A stretch of 64,000 nt of DNA from Rippkaea orientalis PCC 8801 (GTDB lineage Bacteria > Cyanobacteriota > Cyanobacteriia > Cyanobacteriales > Microcystaceae), in the NCBI RefSeq assembly GCF_000021805.1, contig NC_011726.1:3070097-3134096 (forward strand), written 5' to 3'. How positions within the stretch are numbered: position 1 is the stretch's first letter; each line of letters starts with the position of its first letter. A program made the position numbers and the translations under genes. The notes under the pieces are model-generated. The model had not been told where the DNA came from. It ran no database searches and worked only from the letters and a program-made list of their open reading frames with translations. This document shows positions 8,380 to 17,218 of the stretch, piece after piece.

Positions 8380-9615
8380 TTATTGTGCTTTTTTTCTTAA
8401 TTCTCTGGCTTTTTTGAGGGTTTCATTATTCATAAATTGGGGGTGTTGTATGGTTTCTTGTTCTATCCAAGTAGCGATTTCTGCTAAAAATGGATAGTCT
8501 TGAATGTCTATTTCTTCCTCACTATTAATAACGGGTTCTATCTGTTGATTGATTAAGGTTGCTAACCACCATGTCATCGGGAATGCAAAACCTGTTTTTC
8601 CTTGTTCATCGATAAGTTCTTCAGATAAGTATTGATCAAGTATTTCTTGAATATCAAAAATGTTTAAATAGGGTTTATTATCAGGGTTTTTAATAATCTT
8701 TTTGATTGTTCTAAACAGAGAACTTTCCATATTAGATGACATTTTTATCCATCTTGAGGATAATTTATAAGTGTTAGCATGAATCTTTAAATAATTAGAA
8801 TCATAAGATGATGTTGTTTGAGAATAATACTGAATATTAATCGGTTGTCTAAAGTTTTCACTTAAATCGAAGTCTAAATAAATATGTTTTGCTAAACCAT
8901 CAGTTCTGTAGGGTAATAAAATTTGCTCAAGTTGTCTAGGTATTTTTATACCTTTCCTAAGTAAATCGATATTTCCTTTAATTTGTTTGTCATTACACGC
9001 TCCACAAATTGGCATTAAATTAAAAGGATGACAAGATAAATGAGGATACACACTTTTCGGTAAATAGTGATCTATTTCATCTCGAATTATTTCAAAATCA
9101 CAGGTTGGACAAACTTCAAGTGTTTTATTAATTTGCTCAAAACTTTCTCTAATTGAGCCTTTTGTAATATTATTTATTTGAGACTCACTAAAAAAGTTTT
9201 TAGGTAAACTGTCAAGGTATTCTTCATAAAAATTAATAAGAAATGTAACACCTGCTTGTTTCCATTCAGTAGGATTTTGATCTTTGATATAAGGATTCAA
9301 TAAACCACAAGGATGATATAAAAGTTTAACCACGTCTTGATGTAAATTTCGACTCCATGCTAATTTTTCAGATTGATTTCCACTCGCAAAAGTTTCTAAT
9401 AATTTTCGCTTAGTTGAACCTCGAAAAATCCATTCAGCAATCTCTTTATGTCTTCCTCGAAAGCGTTGACTTTTTTCAAAATAAACTGCACAGTCTTCTT
9501 TGTTTAATTGCGAAGGAGAACGATAAGACGCATAGCGAAGTAATGTCATTTGTAGATAAACAACATCCGTTAAACGTTCAAGGGTGATTTCTGGTAATTC
9601 AATCCGATACAGCAT
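8380..9615 (-). CDS. HNH endonuclease, defence cargo
   Basis: This 411-residue protein has an HNH zinc-type core at about residues 165-215: CPTCDFEIIRDEIDHYLPK, then HPFNLMPICGACNDKQIKGN. The DH motif and two CxxC pairs are intact. The rest, an alpha-helical N-terminal part and a C-terminal domain, is unassigned. It follows the AAA ATPase gene with a 3-bp gap at the end of a six-gene minus-strand cargo operon. ATPase plus HNH pairs occur in Septu (PtuA/PtuB) and in restriction-associated ATPase modules, so it may be the effector of such a pair. Because the upstream ATPase is interrupted by an IS, its expression may be affected. Confidence 0.8.
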   Translation of the reverse strand: MLYRIELPEITLERLTDVVYLQMTLLRYASYRSPSQLNKEDCAVYFEKSQRFRGRHKEIAEWIFRGSTKRKLLETFASGNQSEKLAWSRNLHQDVVKLLYHPCGLLNPYIKDQNPTEWKQAGVTFLINFYEEYLDSLPKNFFSESQINNITKGSIRESFEQINKTLEVCPTCDFEIIRDEIDHYLPKSVYPHLSCHPFNLMPICGACNDKQIKGNIDLLRKGIKIPRQLEQILLPYRTDGLAKHIYLDFDLSENFRQPINIQYYSQTTSSYDSNYLKIHANTYKLSSRWIKMSSNMESSLFRTIKKIIKNPDNKPYLNIFDIQEILDQYLSEELIDEQGKTGFAFPMTWWLATLINQQIEPVINSEEEIDIQDYPFLAEIATWIEQETIQHPQFMNNETLKKARELRKKAQ

Positions 9616-10277
9616 TCTTTATTTTAAAGTTTGTAATTCTTGACGGATAACAAATCTCCAATATCCAGACGCAACGACATCTTTTAAGTTTTCTAATGTT
9701 TCTTTTCGTTCTTGAGGTGAACGATTAAATTTATTTTCTAATTCATTTTCCAAGCGATTAATACTCAATTCTCCTGACGGATAGGGAGAACCAAAGACAT
9801 GAACCATTATATCACTGGGGTCTGCGGCGAAGGTATTCATAGAAGGTTTAAGAGATTTATTGGTATAATTTCCATTGCGATCTAAAACCATAATATTCTC
9901 TTTGGGAACATCAGTTAAGGTAATACTAGAATGGGTACTGATTAAGATATGACTTTGACGATTTTTTAGATTTATATCTATTAGGTTAACAATTTGACGT
10001 TTCCAGAAGTCATTAAAGTGTACTTCGGGTTCATCTAATAAAATTAATGCTTCATCGGTTTCTAGTAAGGTTAACAAACACATTCGACCTAAAAAGCTTT
10101 TTTCTCCATCACTTAACCAGTCTAGCAGGTGTAAAAGAGGTTGATCTAATTCGGTTTCGGGATGATCAGAAATTGAACGTTCTAGGAATAAGTTAACTGA
10201 TTGTAAGACACTTTGATTATTTTTATCAGGTTTTGCGAGTTGGGAAAGGGTTTTAAAGAGTTCAAATCCACTGTAAT

Positions 10278-11428
10278 AGACATCTCCAAGAATCTATAAT
10301 CCAGTCATCGCAATAGAAGCAGGCAGATTAGACTCGAAGCAAAAATTCACCTTAATAACGAATTAATCAGGGTTTAAAGACACAAAATCTAATTTTGAGA
10401 TAAAACTATGGCTCATCTTAACGTCAATTACCTCACCTGATTTCTCGGATTCTATTATTCGTAAAATTAGGGAACCAATTCTCAAACGAACTAATCCACA
10501 AACGGTTAATAGAACTGATTTATATCGACTTTTCTGTAATCTAAATCTTTCTTGAACAACTTTAAATACTTTGACAACTCTAATTAAATGCTCAACAAAA
10601 ATCCGATTAGATGATAAAGCTTTATTTTCTTTCTTTTGACTTTCTGTTAATTCTCCCTTCTTAGGTTTTTTATAGGGAGTTTTGATTTGAGTTTCTCCAA
10701 TATAAGCTTTATCTCCACTAAAAGTTTGTTGAACATCGAATTTACTTAAAGTTTGACGACATATTTTTATGTCACTCATTGGACCAGGTTTTCCCATTAC
10801 TACATCAATGATATCTTGAGCTTTTGGTAACACAATAAATTGATTTTTTAAAGTATGTCTTTGCTGCTTACCTGAATAATATTTTTTTTGTTCTTGACAG
10901 TCTGAGGGTCTTTCAATTGGCTGTTCTGAACTGTCTACAATCAATTCATAATCAGTTAATTGTTCTTGAATTATCTCTTCTTCTTCTTGGAACTTTTTTA
11001 CTTGTTCTAACAAACTTGACGGTAACTCTCCTTCAAAAAGTTTTTGCCAATAGCTAAAGATATTATGAGCCGTTGATTCACTAACTTGAAAGAGCAGCCC
11101 TAAGATTTGAAAACTTATATTATGTCTTAGATAAACTAACATTAGAACAATTTGTTCTTCTTCTGATAATTTAGAATAAGTTCCGCTTCCTGGTTGATTA
11201 ATTCTAATTTTTGTTTTCTCAATTTTTTCTTTATTTTCCTGATGGAGAAGCTTCCCAAGGGCAATCAATTGTTCTAATTGTTGATAGTCAATTCCTAATA
11301 ATCTTTTTGTTTGTTTAGGATATTTGTGAATATGTCCCCAAGTGTAACTTTCCATTTTCTTTTTTTTGACTTAACTCTCCCTATTATTATACAATGTTTT
11401 CCTATTTGATTAAATTATGGAGATGTCT
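10278..11428 (-). mobile_element. IS5-superfamily-like insertion sequence, 1151 bp
   Basis: Short terminal inverted repeats AGACATCTCCA (10278-10288) and TGGAGATGTCT (11418-11428) are perfect for 11 bp. The flanking 3-bp direct repeat is AAT (10275-10277 and 11429-11431), and its removal restores the ATPase frame, which fixes the boundaries. It carries one intact DDE transposase gene. Group assignment within the IS5 superfamily is not certain. Confidence 0.9.
10363..11355 (-). CDS. IS5-superfamily transposase (DDE_Tnp_4 type)
   Basis: This 330-residue protein has an N-terminal helix-turn-helix (KLSEEEQIVLMLVYLRHN, then ESTAHNIFSYWQKL). The DDE_Tnp_4 core shows LIVDSSEQPIERP (first Asp), FSGDKAYIGE (second Asp) and RIFVEHLIRVVK (Glu), followed by FRLQKSRYKS and a typical C-terminal helix. 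The catalytic residues are present and the frame is intact. It lies inside the IS that interrupts the cargo ATPase, in the same direction as the interrupted gene. Confidence 0.9.
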   Translation of the reverse strand: MESYTWGHIHKYPKQTKRLLGIDYQQLEQLIALGKLLHQENKEKIEKTKIRINQPGSGTYSKLSEEEQIVLMLVYLRHNISFQILGLLFQVSESTAHNIFSYWQKLFEGELPSSLLEQVKKFQEEEEIIQEQLTDYELIVDSSEQPIERPSDCQEQKKYYSGKQQRHTLKNQFIVLPKAQDIIDVVMGKPGPMSDIKICRQTLSKFDVQQTFSGDKAYIGETQIKTPYKKPKKGELTESQKKENKALSSNRIFVEHLIRVVKVFKVVQERFRLQKSRYKSVLLTVCGLVRLRIGSLILRIIESEKSGEVIDVKMSHSFISKLDFVSLNPD

Positions 11429-12307
11429 AATAGATTTCTATCAGACGTTTAGGGAGGTTAAGGTCAGATAAATCAAAGATAAGTTGATAATCTGTCCCTA
11501 TTCTTAAACATTTTGAGGTTAATTTAGCAAGTTCTTCTACTTTTTCCCAGTCTTGGGGTTTGCTATTAAGTTTACGGAATTTAAGAGAAAATCCGCTTAA
11601 TTTACTAATTTTAGATGCTTCTAAGATTTTAGATAAGCGTCGATTGGGTTTTGCTAAGTCGGTTAACAGTCCACAAAGGGTAATTAAGGAAATATCATTT
11701 GATGGTATAAAAAGACATTTACTTTCACTTGTAGAGGTGTCGTCTTCTTCTATAGTAATTTGGGGTTTTCCGGGGAGTTCTTGAATTGCTAACTCAATTT
11801 GAGATAATGAGGGTAAAGGAGAGGTAATATAATCAAGATAATTGTCTTCTACTATTGACCAATTGGTTTCACTTCCTGTGGTATAAGCAATCACTAAATC
11901 AGGAAGAATATCAGCACTTAATTCGCTTGGTTTATACTTTCCATTATTATCAATTTCCCCAACATCGGGAGTTTGTTTATATTCAATGGTTTCTTTATCT
12001 AAGTCTTGATAACGGTTAGAAATTTTAATAGTTTTTGCTTGTCCATTTTTCTCTATTTCATATTCTAATTCAAAAGGAAAAGGAATCGCTGATTGACGTT
12101 CTAATAAGCGGAATAATTCAAATAATATTCGTAAAACGGTTGATTTTCCTGTTCCATTAACTCCGACTAAGAAATCCAGATTATACGCAGGAGAATCGGT
12201 AAACGCTTTACTCTCCTTGAGTGAGGGTCCAAAAAAGATTTCTAAATCCTGCAATACTCGATATTCTATGAAAAAGCGTTTTAATTTCATGGGAAGTTTT
12301 AAGGATT

Positions 12308-14386
12308 TTAATCTGAATTTGTCCACAAATCCCGTTGGGTGACACGGCGATAATATAATTTATTATGGAGGGTAACGGGTATAATCACCCCCATCGCTTC
12401 CAATAACTCAAGGGTTCGTTGAGTAATATCGGATATCTCATCATTATCTTCGCTTTCGATGTCTTGTGGGGTAAAATGTAATGCTATTTCATAATTGTCT
12501 CCGTTGTCATCTGTATATGATTCGGTTTGTCTTTGAATTTTATCCCAGATTGTTTGTTGTTGGGGGTTAAATTTTCCAATGGGGGTAAAGGTATCCACAA
12601 TGGGAGAAGGAAGTTTTTCTGTAGAAATAGAGGGTAATTCTATGCGACTGAAAAGGGTTTCTAGGTTTTGGGTAAGTTGTCTTTGGTTGCTGTAAATTCG
12701 GGTAAGAAGTTCAACAGGGGAGTTATTTAATCGGGTTTCTAAGGGTTTATCAATATATTCTTCTGGTCTAAGGTCATAATTTCTGTTTATTACTTGATTA
12801 CTAGGAATTAATATACCTAAAATGCGAAGATTCTCCTTGGTAATAATTGTATCAGAATTAAATGCGATCGCTATTCCTTTTACGGGTTGAGAATATAAAC
12901 GGGTTTCGGGAATGGGATTATTTTTTGTTGGTTTAAATAAGTCATTAAGATATTGTGAGGGATTTTCAATAATATTCACTTCACTTCCATCTAAGGGAAT
13001 TTTGATAGATAATTTTGGGTTATCAATGGGAAGGGTATCAATTAACAAAAATGGAGACGTAGAGGGTGAAGGTGAGGGATAAAAGGTAACAAAATTAATC
13101 TCTGTTTCTCTTCCTTCAAATACAAATCCTAATAATTCATTTTCGTCATTTTTAATAACTTTTATTCCTATTTCGGGATGAGAGTCAGGGAAAAAATAAT
13201 CAAACTCATCTCCTTGTCTTTTAAATACTTTTTCAACAAAAGGAAAATCACTTTTAGATAAATCAGGTTTCTGGGTTAAGTCTCGACTTCTTCCTGATGA
13301 ATATCCATCTTCTTCTAATTGGAAAAACCATGTTTCCCTCACCCCTAACCCCTCTCCCAAATTAGGAGAAGGGAAACGATGAATTAATAATAAATGACTT
13401 TGTAAAGAACTATAGGGTTGTAATGCGTCTTTGGGAAGGGTAATGACTGCTTTTAAGTGATAGTCATCTATTAAGGTTTGTCTTAATTCTCTTTCCGCTT
13501 TACTGTTACTAAAAAGTAATCCAGAGGGAACAAGTATTCCAGCGATTCCATCTTCTGCGAGTTTTTGAATAGCAAGGGTTGTTAATGCGGTTTCGCTACG
13601 ACTTCCGACGTTTTTACCAAGGTTTTCGGTAGCAAGTTTACTATCTATTTTTTCGCCAAAGGGAGGATTCATTAAGATTCTGTCACAGACTCTATCTTTC
13701 CAATCATCAGAGTTAGCAACATTTATAGCATTTCCGCTTCCTAGTTGGGGGGGAAATTTTTTTAACGCAATATTTGTATAAGCAAGTCGTATCCATTCGG
13801 GTGAAATATCAATTCCCCATGTTTTAGAATAGTTATCAATGGTTAATTCTCTTTCCACTAAAAACCCACCACTTCCACAAGCAAAGTCAGCTAAACTATG
13901 ATGGGGTTCAATTTGTGCAAGATTGAAGATAAATTGAGTAATGTGTCTAGGAGTGGGATAACGTCCTCCTGATTGTCGGGTGGATAAACGAAAGAGGATA
14001 TAATGATTGAATAGGTTAGGAATATTTTCTACTTCATTGATTGCGTTTTTAAGGTTTTCTTGGATTAACTCAAGGTTTAGATTACGGATATCTTTAGGAT
14101 GACGAGGTAAAGTTGATATTGGTACAAGATTTGTTACTGTATCAATTATTGATTGTAATTCTGCTGATGAATACAGTTGATAGAGTGGTAAATCTGTTAA
14201 AAATCCCATTACTTGATAATATGTTGGCCACATACCATCAAAATGAATACCAATATTACTCTGAGATATATCTAAGACTTTCTCTAATAACAATCTTGCT
14301 AAATATTCAATCACCACTAAATCATCGGTGATTCCGAATTGACGAAATTCTGACCAAATTTTATTAAGATTCTCTGCAATTGTCAT
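12308..14386 (-). CDS. N-6 adenine DNA methylase, second methylase of the restriction cargo
   Basis: This 692-residue protein carries the SAM-binding motif LADFACGSGGFLVE (about residue 168) preceded by the HsdM-type lead-in SGGRYPTPRHITQFIF, and the catalytic motif ILMNPPFGEKID (about residue 238). The C-terminal half has no assigned domain. It starts 2 bp after the hsdS stop and overlaps the ATPase start by 19 bp, so it belongs to the same operon. It could be a stand-alone modification enzyme protecting against the ATPase/HNH module, or an extra modification subunit. It is intact, unlike the hsdM upstream. Confidence 0.85.
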   Translation of the reverse strand: MTIAENLNKIWSEFRQFGITDDLVVIEYLARLLLEKVLDISQSNIGIHFDGMWPTYYQVMGFLTDLPLYQLYSSAELQSIIDTVTNLVPISTLPRHPKDIRNLNLELIQENLKNAINEVENIPNLFNHYILFRLSTRQSGGRYPTPRHITQFIFNLAQIEPHHSLADFACGSGGFLVERELTIDNYSKTWGIDISPEWIRLAYTNIALKKFPPQLGSGNAINVANSDDWKDRVCDRILMNPPFGEKIDSKLATENLGKNVGSRSETALTTLAIQKLAEDGIAGILVPSGLLFSNSKAERELRQTLIDDYHLKAVITLPKDALQPYSSLQSHLLLIHRFPSPNLGEGLGVRETWFFQLEEDGYSSGRSRDLTQKPDLSKSDFPFVEKVFKRQGDEFDYFFPDSHPEIGIKVIKNDENELLGFVFEGRETEINFVTFYPSPSPSTSPFLLIDTLPIDNPKLSIKIPLDGSEVNIIENPSQYLNDLFKPTKNNPIPETRLYSQPVKGIAIAFNSDTIITKENLRILGILIPSNQVINRNYDLRPEEYIDKPLETRLNNSPVELLTRIYSNQRQLTQNLETLFSRIELPSISTEKLPSPIVDTFTPIGKFNPQQQTIWDKIQRQTESYTDDNGDNYEIALHFTPQDIESEDNDEISDITQRTLELLEAMGVIIPVTLHNKLYYRRVTQRDLWTNSD

Positions 14387-14388
14387 TT

Positions 14389-15549
14389 TTACAATTCCCC
14401 CCTAAATGCTTTTTCTAAAATTGCTTGTTCTAAATACTTAAAGTTTTGTTCATCTTCTTCTATTATTCTATTGATTTTATTCACTTCTTGTTGAATAGCA
14501 TCTAAGTGATAAGCAAAATAACTTTGTTCTTCTAAAGAAATGATAGGAAAAGGAATATTACAAACAGTCTCTTGTTTGATTTTCTTCATAGTTGGACTTG
14601 CACCTGAAGCATTCGTTTGTATATAATGACGAACTTCTTTTGATTGTAACCAATACATTAAGAATTTACTATCTGCTTTGTTGGGATTCACTCTAAAACG
14701 CATTATTAAATCTGGATAAATACAAGGATAAGGAATACCAGAATAAATTGACGCATGACCCACTAAATCAAGAGTATTACTTCTAGAGATTAAAATGTCT
14801 CCTGCTTCTAACCAGTAATGTGCATTTTCATCAGTCGGTAAGCTAGTTCGTTTTATCTCATCTGGGTTATACTGAAATCGTAAAACTGCACCTAATTTTA
14901 AGACAGGAACACCATTAGGATCATTATCGCATTTTGGCGACCATCCATTTCTCGGTTTTTCTTGAATAACATCAAGTAGCGTTTGTCTTTTGGAATCTAA
15001 TCTTTCAACCACTTCATCTAAAGCATTAGGTAACAACAAATCATTATCCAAACGCATTTGTTCAAGTAATAAACGATTCCGTTTAATTTCCCCGAATAAA
15101 GATTCAATTCTCGCTACAATTCGCTGTTGTATATCTAAGGAGAGTTTAGGATTATTGGGATAGGGAATAGGGATAGAAAAAGTATATAAATCATCTCTAC
15201 TTAATCCGGGAATTGTTGCTGCGCGATTCAGACGATCTAATTTTAAAGTATTGAGAAAATAATATAAATATTTGGAATATAAATTAGAAGAAAATTGATC
15301 TACATAGTAAGTTGTATCTATACACCAACAAGGATTATCCGAATAAAAAGTTGAACCAATTGAACCTTTTCGTCCAACAACAATTACAGGTGATTCAGTT
15401 AAATAGCTATTGTGTAATCCTATTTTACCACCAGATCCAAAGACTAAATATTTTCCATCTGGATCTCTTTCTCTATTCGGTAGAGATTTTCCATATTTAA
15501 ACTTGATCAAGTTACCAAGTTTAATAAACTTCTGCGATTCATCGCTCAT
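14389..15549 (-). CDS. hsdS: Type I restriction specificity subunit HsdS (cargo A)
   Basis: The preferred start is the ATG at 15549 (MSDESQKFIKLGN); the frame also opens at 15567. Two target-recognition domains are visible: YGKSLPNRERDPDGKYLVFG to IPGLSRDDLYTFSIP, and ADSKFLMYWL to IPFPIISLEEQ. Each is followed by a coiled-coil spacer (RIVARIESLFGEIKR; INRIIEEDEQNFKYLEQA). The C-terminus EKAFRGEL is typical. Its start lies inside the hsdM stop region, giving translational coupling. It would define the site recognised by the HsdR/HsdM of this cargo. Confidence 0.9.
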   Translation of the reverse strand: MSDESQKFIKLGNLIKFKYGKSLPNRERDPDGKYLVFGSGGKIGLHNSYLTESPVIVVGRKGSIGSTFYSDNPCWCIDTTYYVDQFSSNLYSKYLYYFLNTLKLDRLNRAATIPGLSRDDLYTFSIPIPYPNNPKLSLDIQQRIVARIESLFGEIKRNRLLLEQMRLDNDLLLPNALDEVVERLDSKRQTLLDVIQEKPRNGWSPKCDNDPNGVPVLKLGAVLRFQYNPDEIKRTSLPTDENAHYWLEAGDILISRSNTLDLVGHASIYSGIPYPCIYPDLIMRFRVNPNKADSKFLMYWLQSKEVRHYIQTNASGASPTMKKIKQETVCNIPFPIISLEEQSYFAYHLDAIQQEVNKINRIIEEDEQNFKYLEQAILEKAFRGEL

Positions 15550-17071
15550 CCCACTTAACCCCCTCATCTAGCTTCTGCTTTAAGGATAATAAATTTTTGT
15601 GTAATATTTCATTATTTTTAATAATTCTATCCAATAACACCGACGGTTCAAGTAACTTTTCCCGTTCTCCCATTGTCGGATTTTTCGCCGATAAATCAAA
15701 CCCCCGTTTAACCAAATCTTCCGTCTTCTCAAACCAACTAAATGCCGTTACCTCTGGTTTCTTCCCCTTCTCCTGTTTATAAGCTTTCATCTGTTGCCAA
15801 ATTGCCCGAACATCCTTAAAATGAATATCATCAATCGGATTCCCCTTACTAAACTTTTTCAAGTCTTCTGGTAAGACAATTTCTTGATATAAAACCTCAT
15901 CTTGTTGCTGTCCTCTTTCAAAAAACAATAACGCCGCTTTCACATCCGAATAGGGTGCAAAAGTCCCCGGTGGAAGACTGACAACCATCACCAAATTAAA
16001 ATCAGTTAATAACCACTCCTTTACTGTCCCAAATGCACCACTTCTAAACAAAGTTCCCTCTGGTACAACCATCCCACATCTAGCATTTTTATTCCCTTTT
16101 AACTTCTTAATAATATGCTCTAAAAATAATAACTCTGTTGCATTCGCTGAGACAGGAAAATTCTTTTGAATTTGTTGATTTTCTTTACCACCAAACGGCG
16201 GATTTGTCAAAATAATATCATACTTTTGCGTTACTTCTCTAATATTTTCCTCTAAAGTATTCTTCCGTTGAATATCTGGAACTAAAACCCCATGCAATAT
16301 CATATTCATCGTTCCTAATAACGCCGGAAGTGGTTTCTTCTCCTGTCCAAAAAACGTATGACGCTGTAAAACTTCTCGATCTTTTGTGGTTTGTTCCTGT
16401 TGCTTTAGATACTCATACGCCGCCACCAAAAAGCCACAAGTTCCACAAGCAGGATCATACACCGTTTCCCCAAGTTTGGGATCAATCACTTCTACCATAA
16501 AACGAATTACAGGACGAGGAGTATAAAATTCTCCCGCCATTTTATTCTCACTTCCTAATCTTTGTAACAAATTTTCGTAGGTATGGGAAACGGTATAAAT
16601 ATCGTCCGAACTAGAGAAATCAATTTGATCGACAATCTCCAAAACATCCTTAAGATTATAAACCGAATCGCATAAAATGACCGTTCTTCCGCTAAAAATT
16701 CCTGCTATCACTTCCCTCTCTGGTGAACCTTATAAAGACGCTAAATAAGGAATCAATTTTTCCTTAACAAATTTCATCAAGGTTTCTGCATTCCATTCAG
16801 CAGTCTCCCGTTTATTGCTATTTTTTTTCTTTTTTCCTAACCCTTTTGTTACCCAATTTTACCAACGATATTCCCCCTCAATAATATATAAATATTTTTC
16901 ATTTCTAAACTCAGCTTCTAAGGCAAATGTTTCCTCTTGTTCATCTAAAAACTTGAGAAATAATAACCATGCCAAATGTTCAATATATTCCATAATACCA
17001 CCGCAATTATTATCACGGCGCAAAATATCGCAAGCTCGCCAAAGGTCATTTGTTAACTGTTCTTTACTCAT
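15539..17071 (-). pseudogene. hsdM: Type I methyltransferase HsdM (cargo A) with two in-frame TAA codons
   Basis: A single frame from the ATG at 17071 (MSKEQLTNDLWRACDILRR) to 15539 would encode 510 residues, the normal HsdM length. It contains the HsdM N-terminal helical domain, GEFYTPRPVIRFMVEV, the SAM motif DPACGTCGFLV and the catalytic NPPFGGKE. The frame is broken by TAA at 16859-16861 (after EGEYRW) and TAA at 16730-16732 (after IPYLASL); sequence between and after the stops is still recognisable HsdM. There is no length change, so point mutations rather than indels explain it. A separate start at GTG 16709-16711 would give only the catalytic part. The gene is probably inactive, unless the stops are read through or are sequencing errors. 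Confidence 0.85.
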
Positions 17072-17218
17072 AGAGGTTATTATAAGATATATTATCCCCC
17101 CTGTCATTAAACATCTAAGATAAATTTAAAAATTCTTCAACCGTTAAAACGATATCTTGTTATCTCGCTTAAATTTCATCTGGTAAAAAATCGGGATTTA
17201 AACTATCTTCTAAACACC

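Larger units (their letters stand above)
9619..12326 (-). pseudogene. AAA (SMC/OLD-like) ATPase of a restriction-associated module, split by an IS
   Basis: The N-terminal half (12326 to 11429) has Walker A GVNGTGKST (about residue 55). The C-terminal half (10274 to 9619) has the signature LSDGEKSFLGRM, Walker B LILLDEPEVHFND and the H-loop ILISTHSS. The two are separated by a 1151-bp IS. Deleting the IS and one 3-bp duplication gives a clean 517-residue frame reading RLIEIYYSGFELF across the join. The protein resembles the AAA ATPases found beside type I restriction systems and PtuA of Septu. It overlaps the preceding methylase gene by 19 bp and is followed by the HNH gene, which supports one functional unit. 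As it stands the ATPase is inactivated. Confidence 0.87.

Noticed and set aside
16709-16711. GTG start for a shorter HsdM
   Set aside because: The sequence upstream in the same frame is clearly HsdM and only interrupted by two TAA codons; no ribosome binding site marks the GTG.
17108-17218. Small gene between hsdM and hsdR
   Set aside because: Only very short frames (for example one ending in EEFLNLS) are present, with no start codon or family match; perhaps a remnant.
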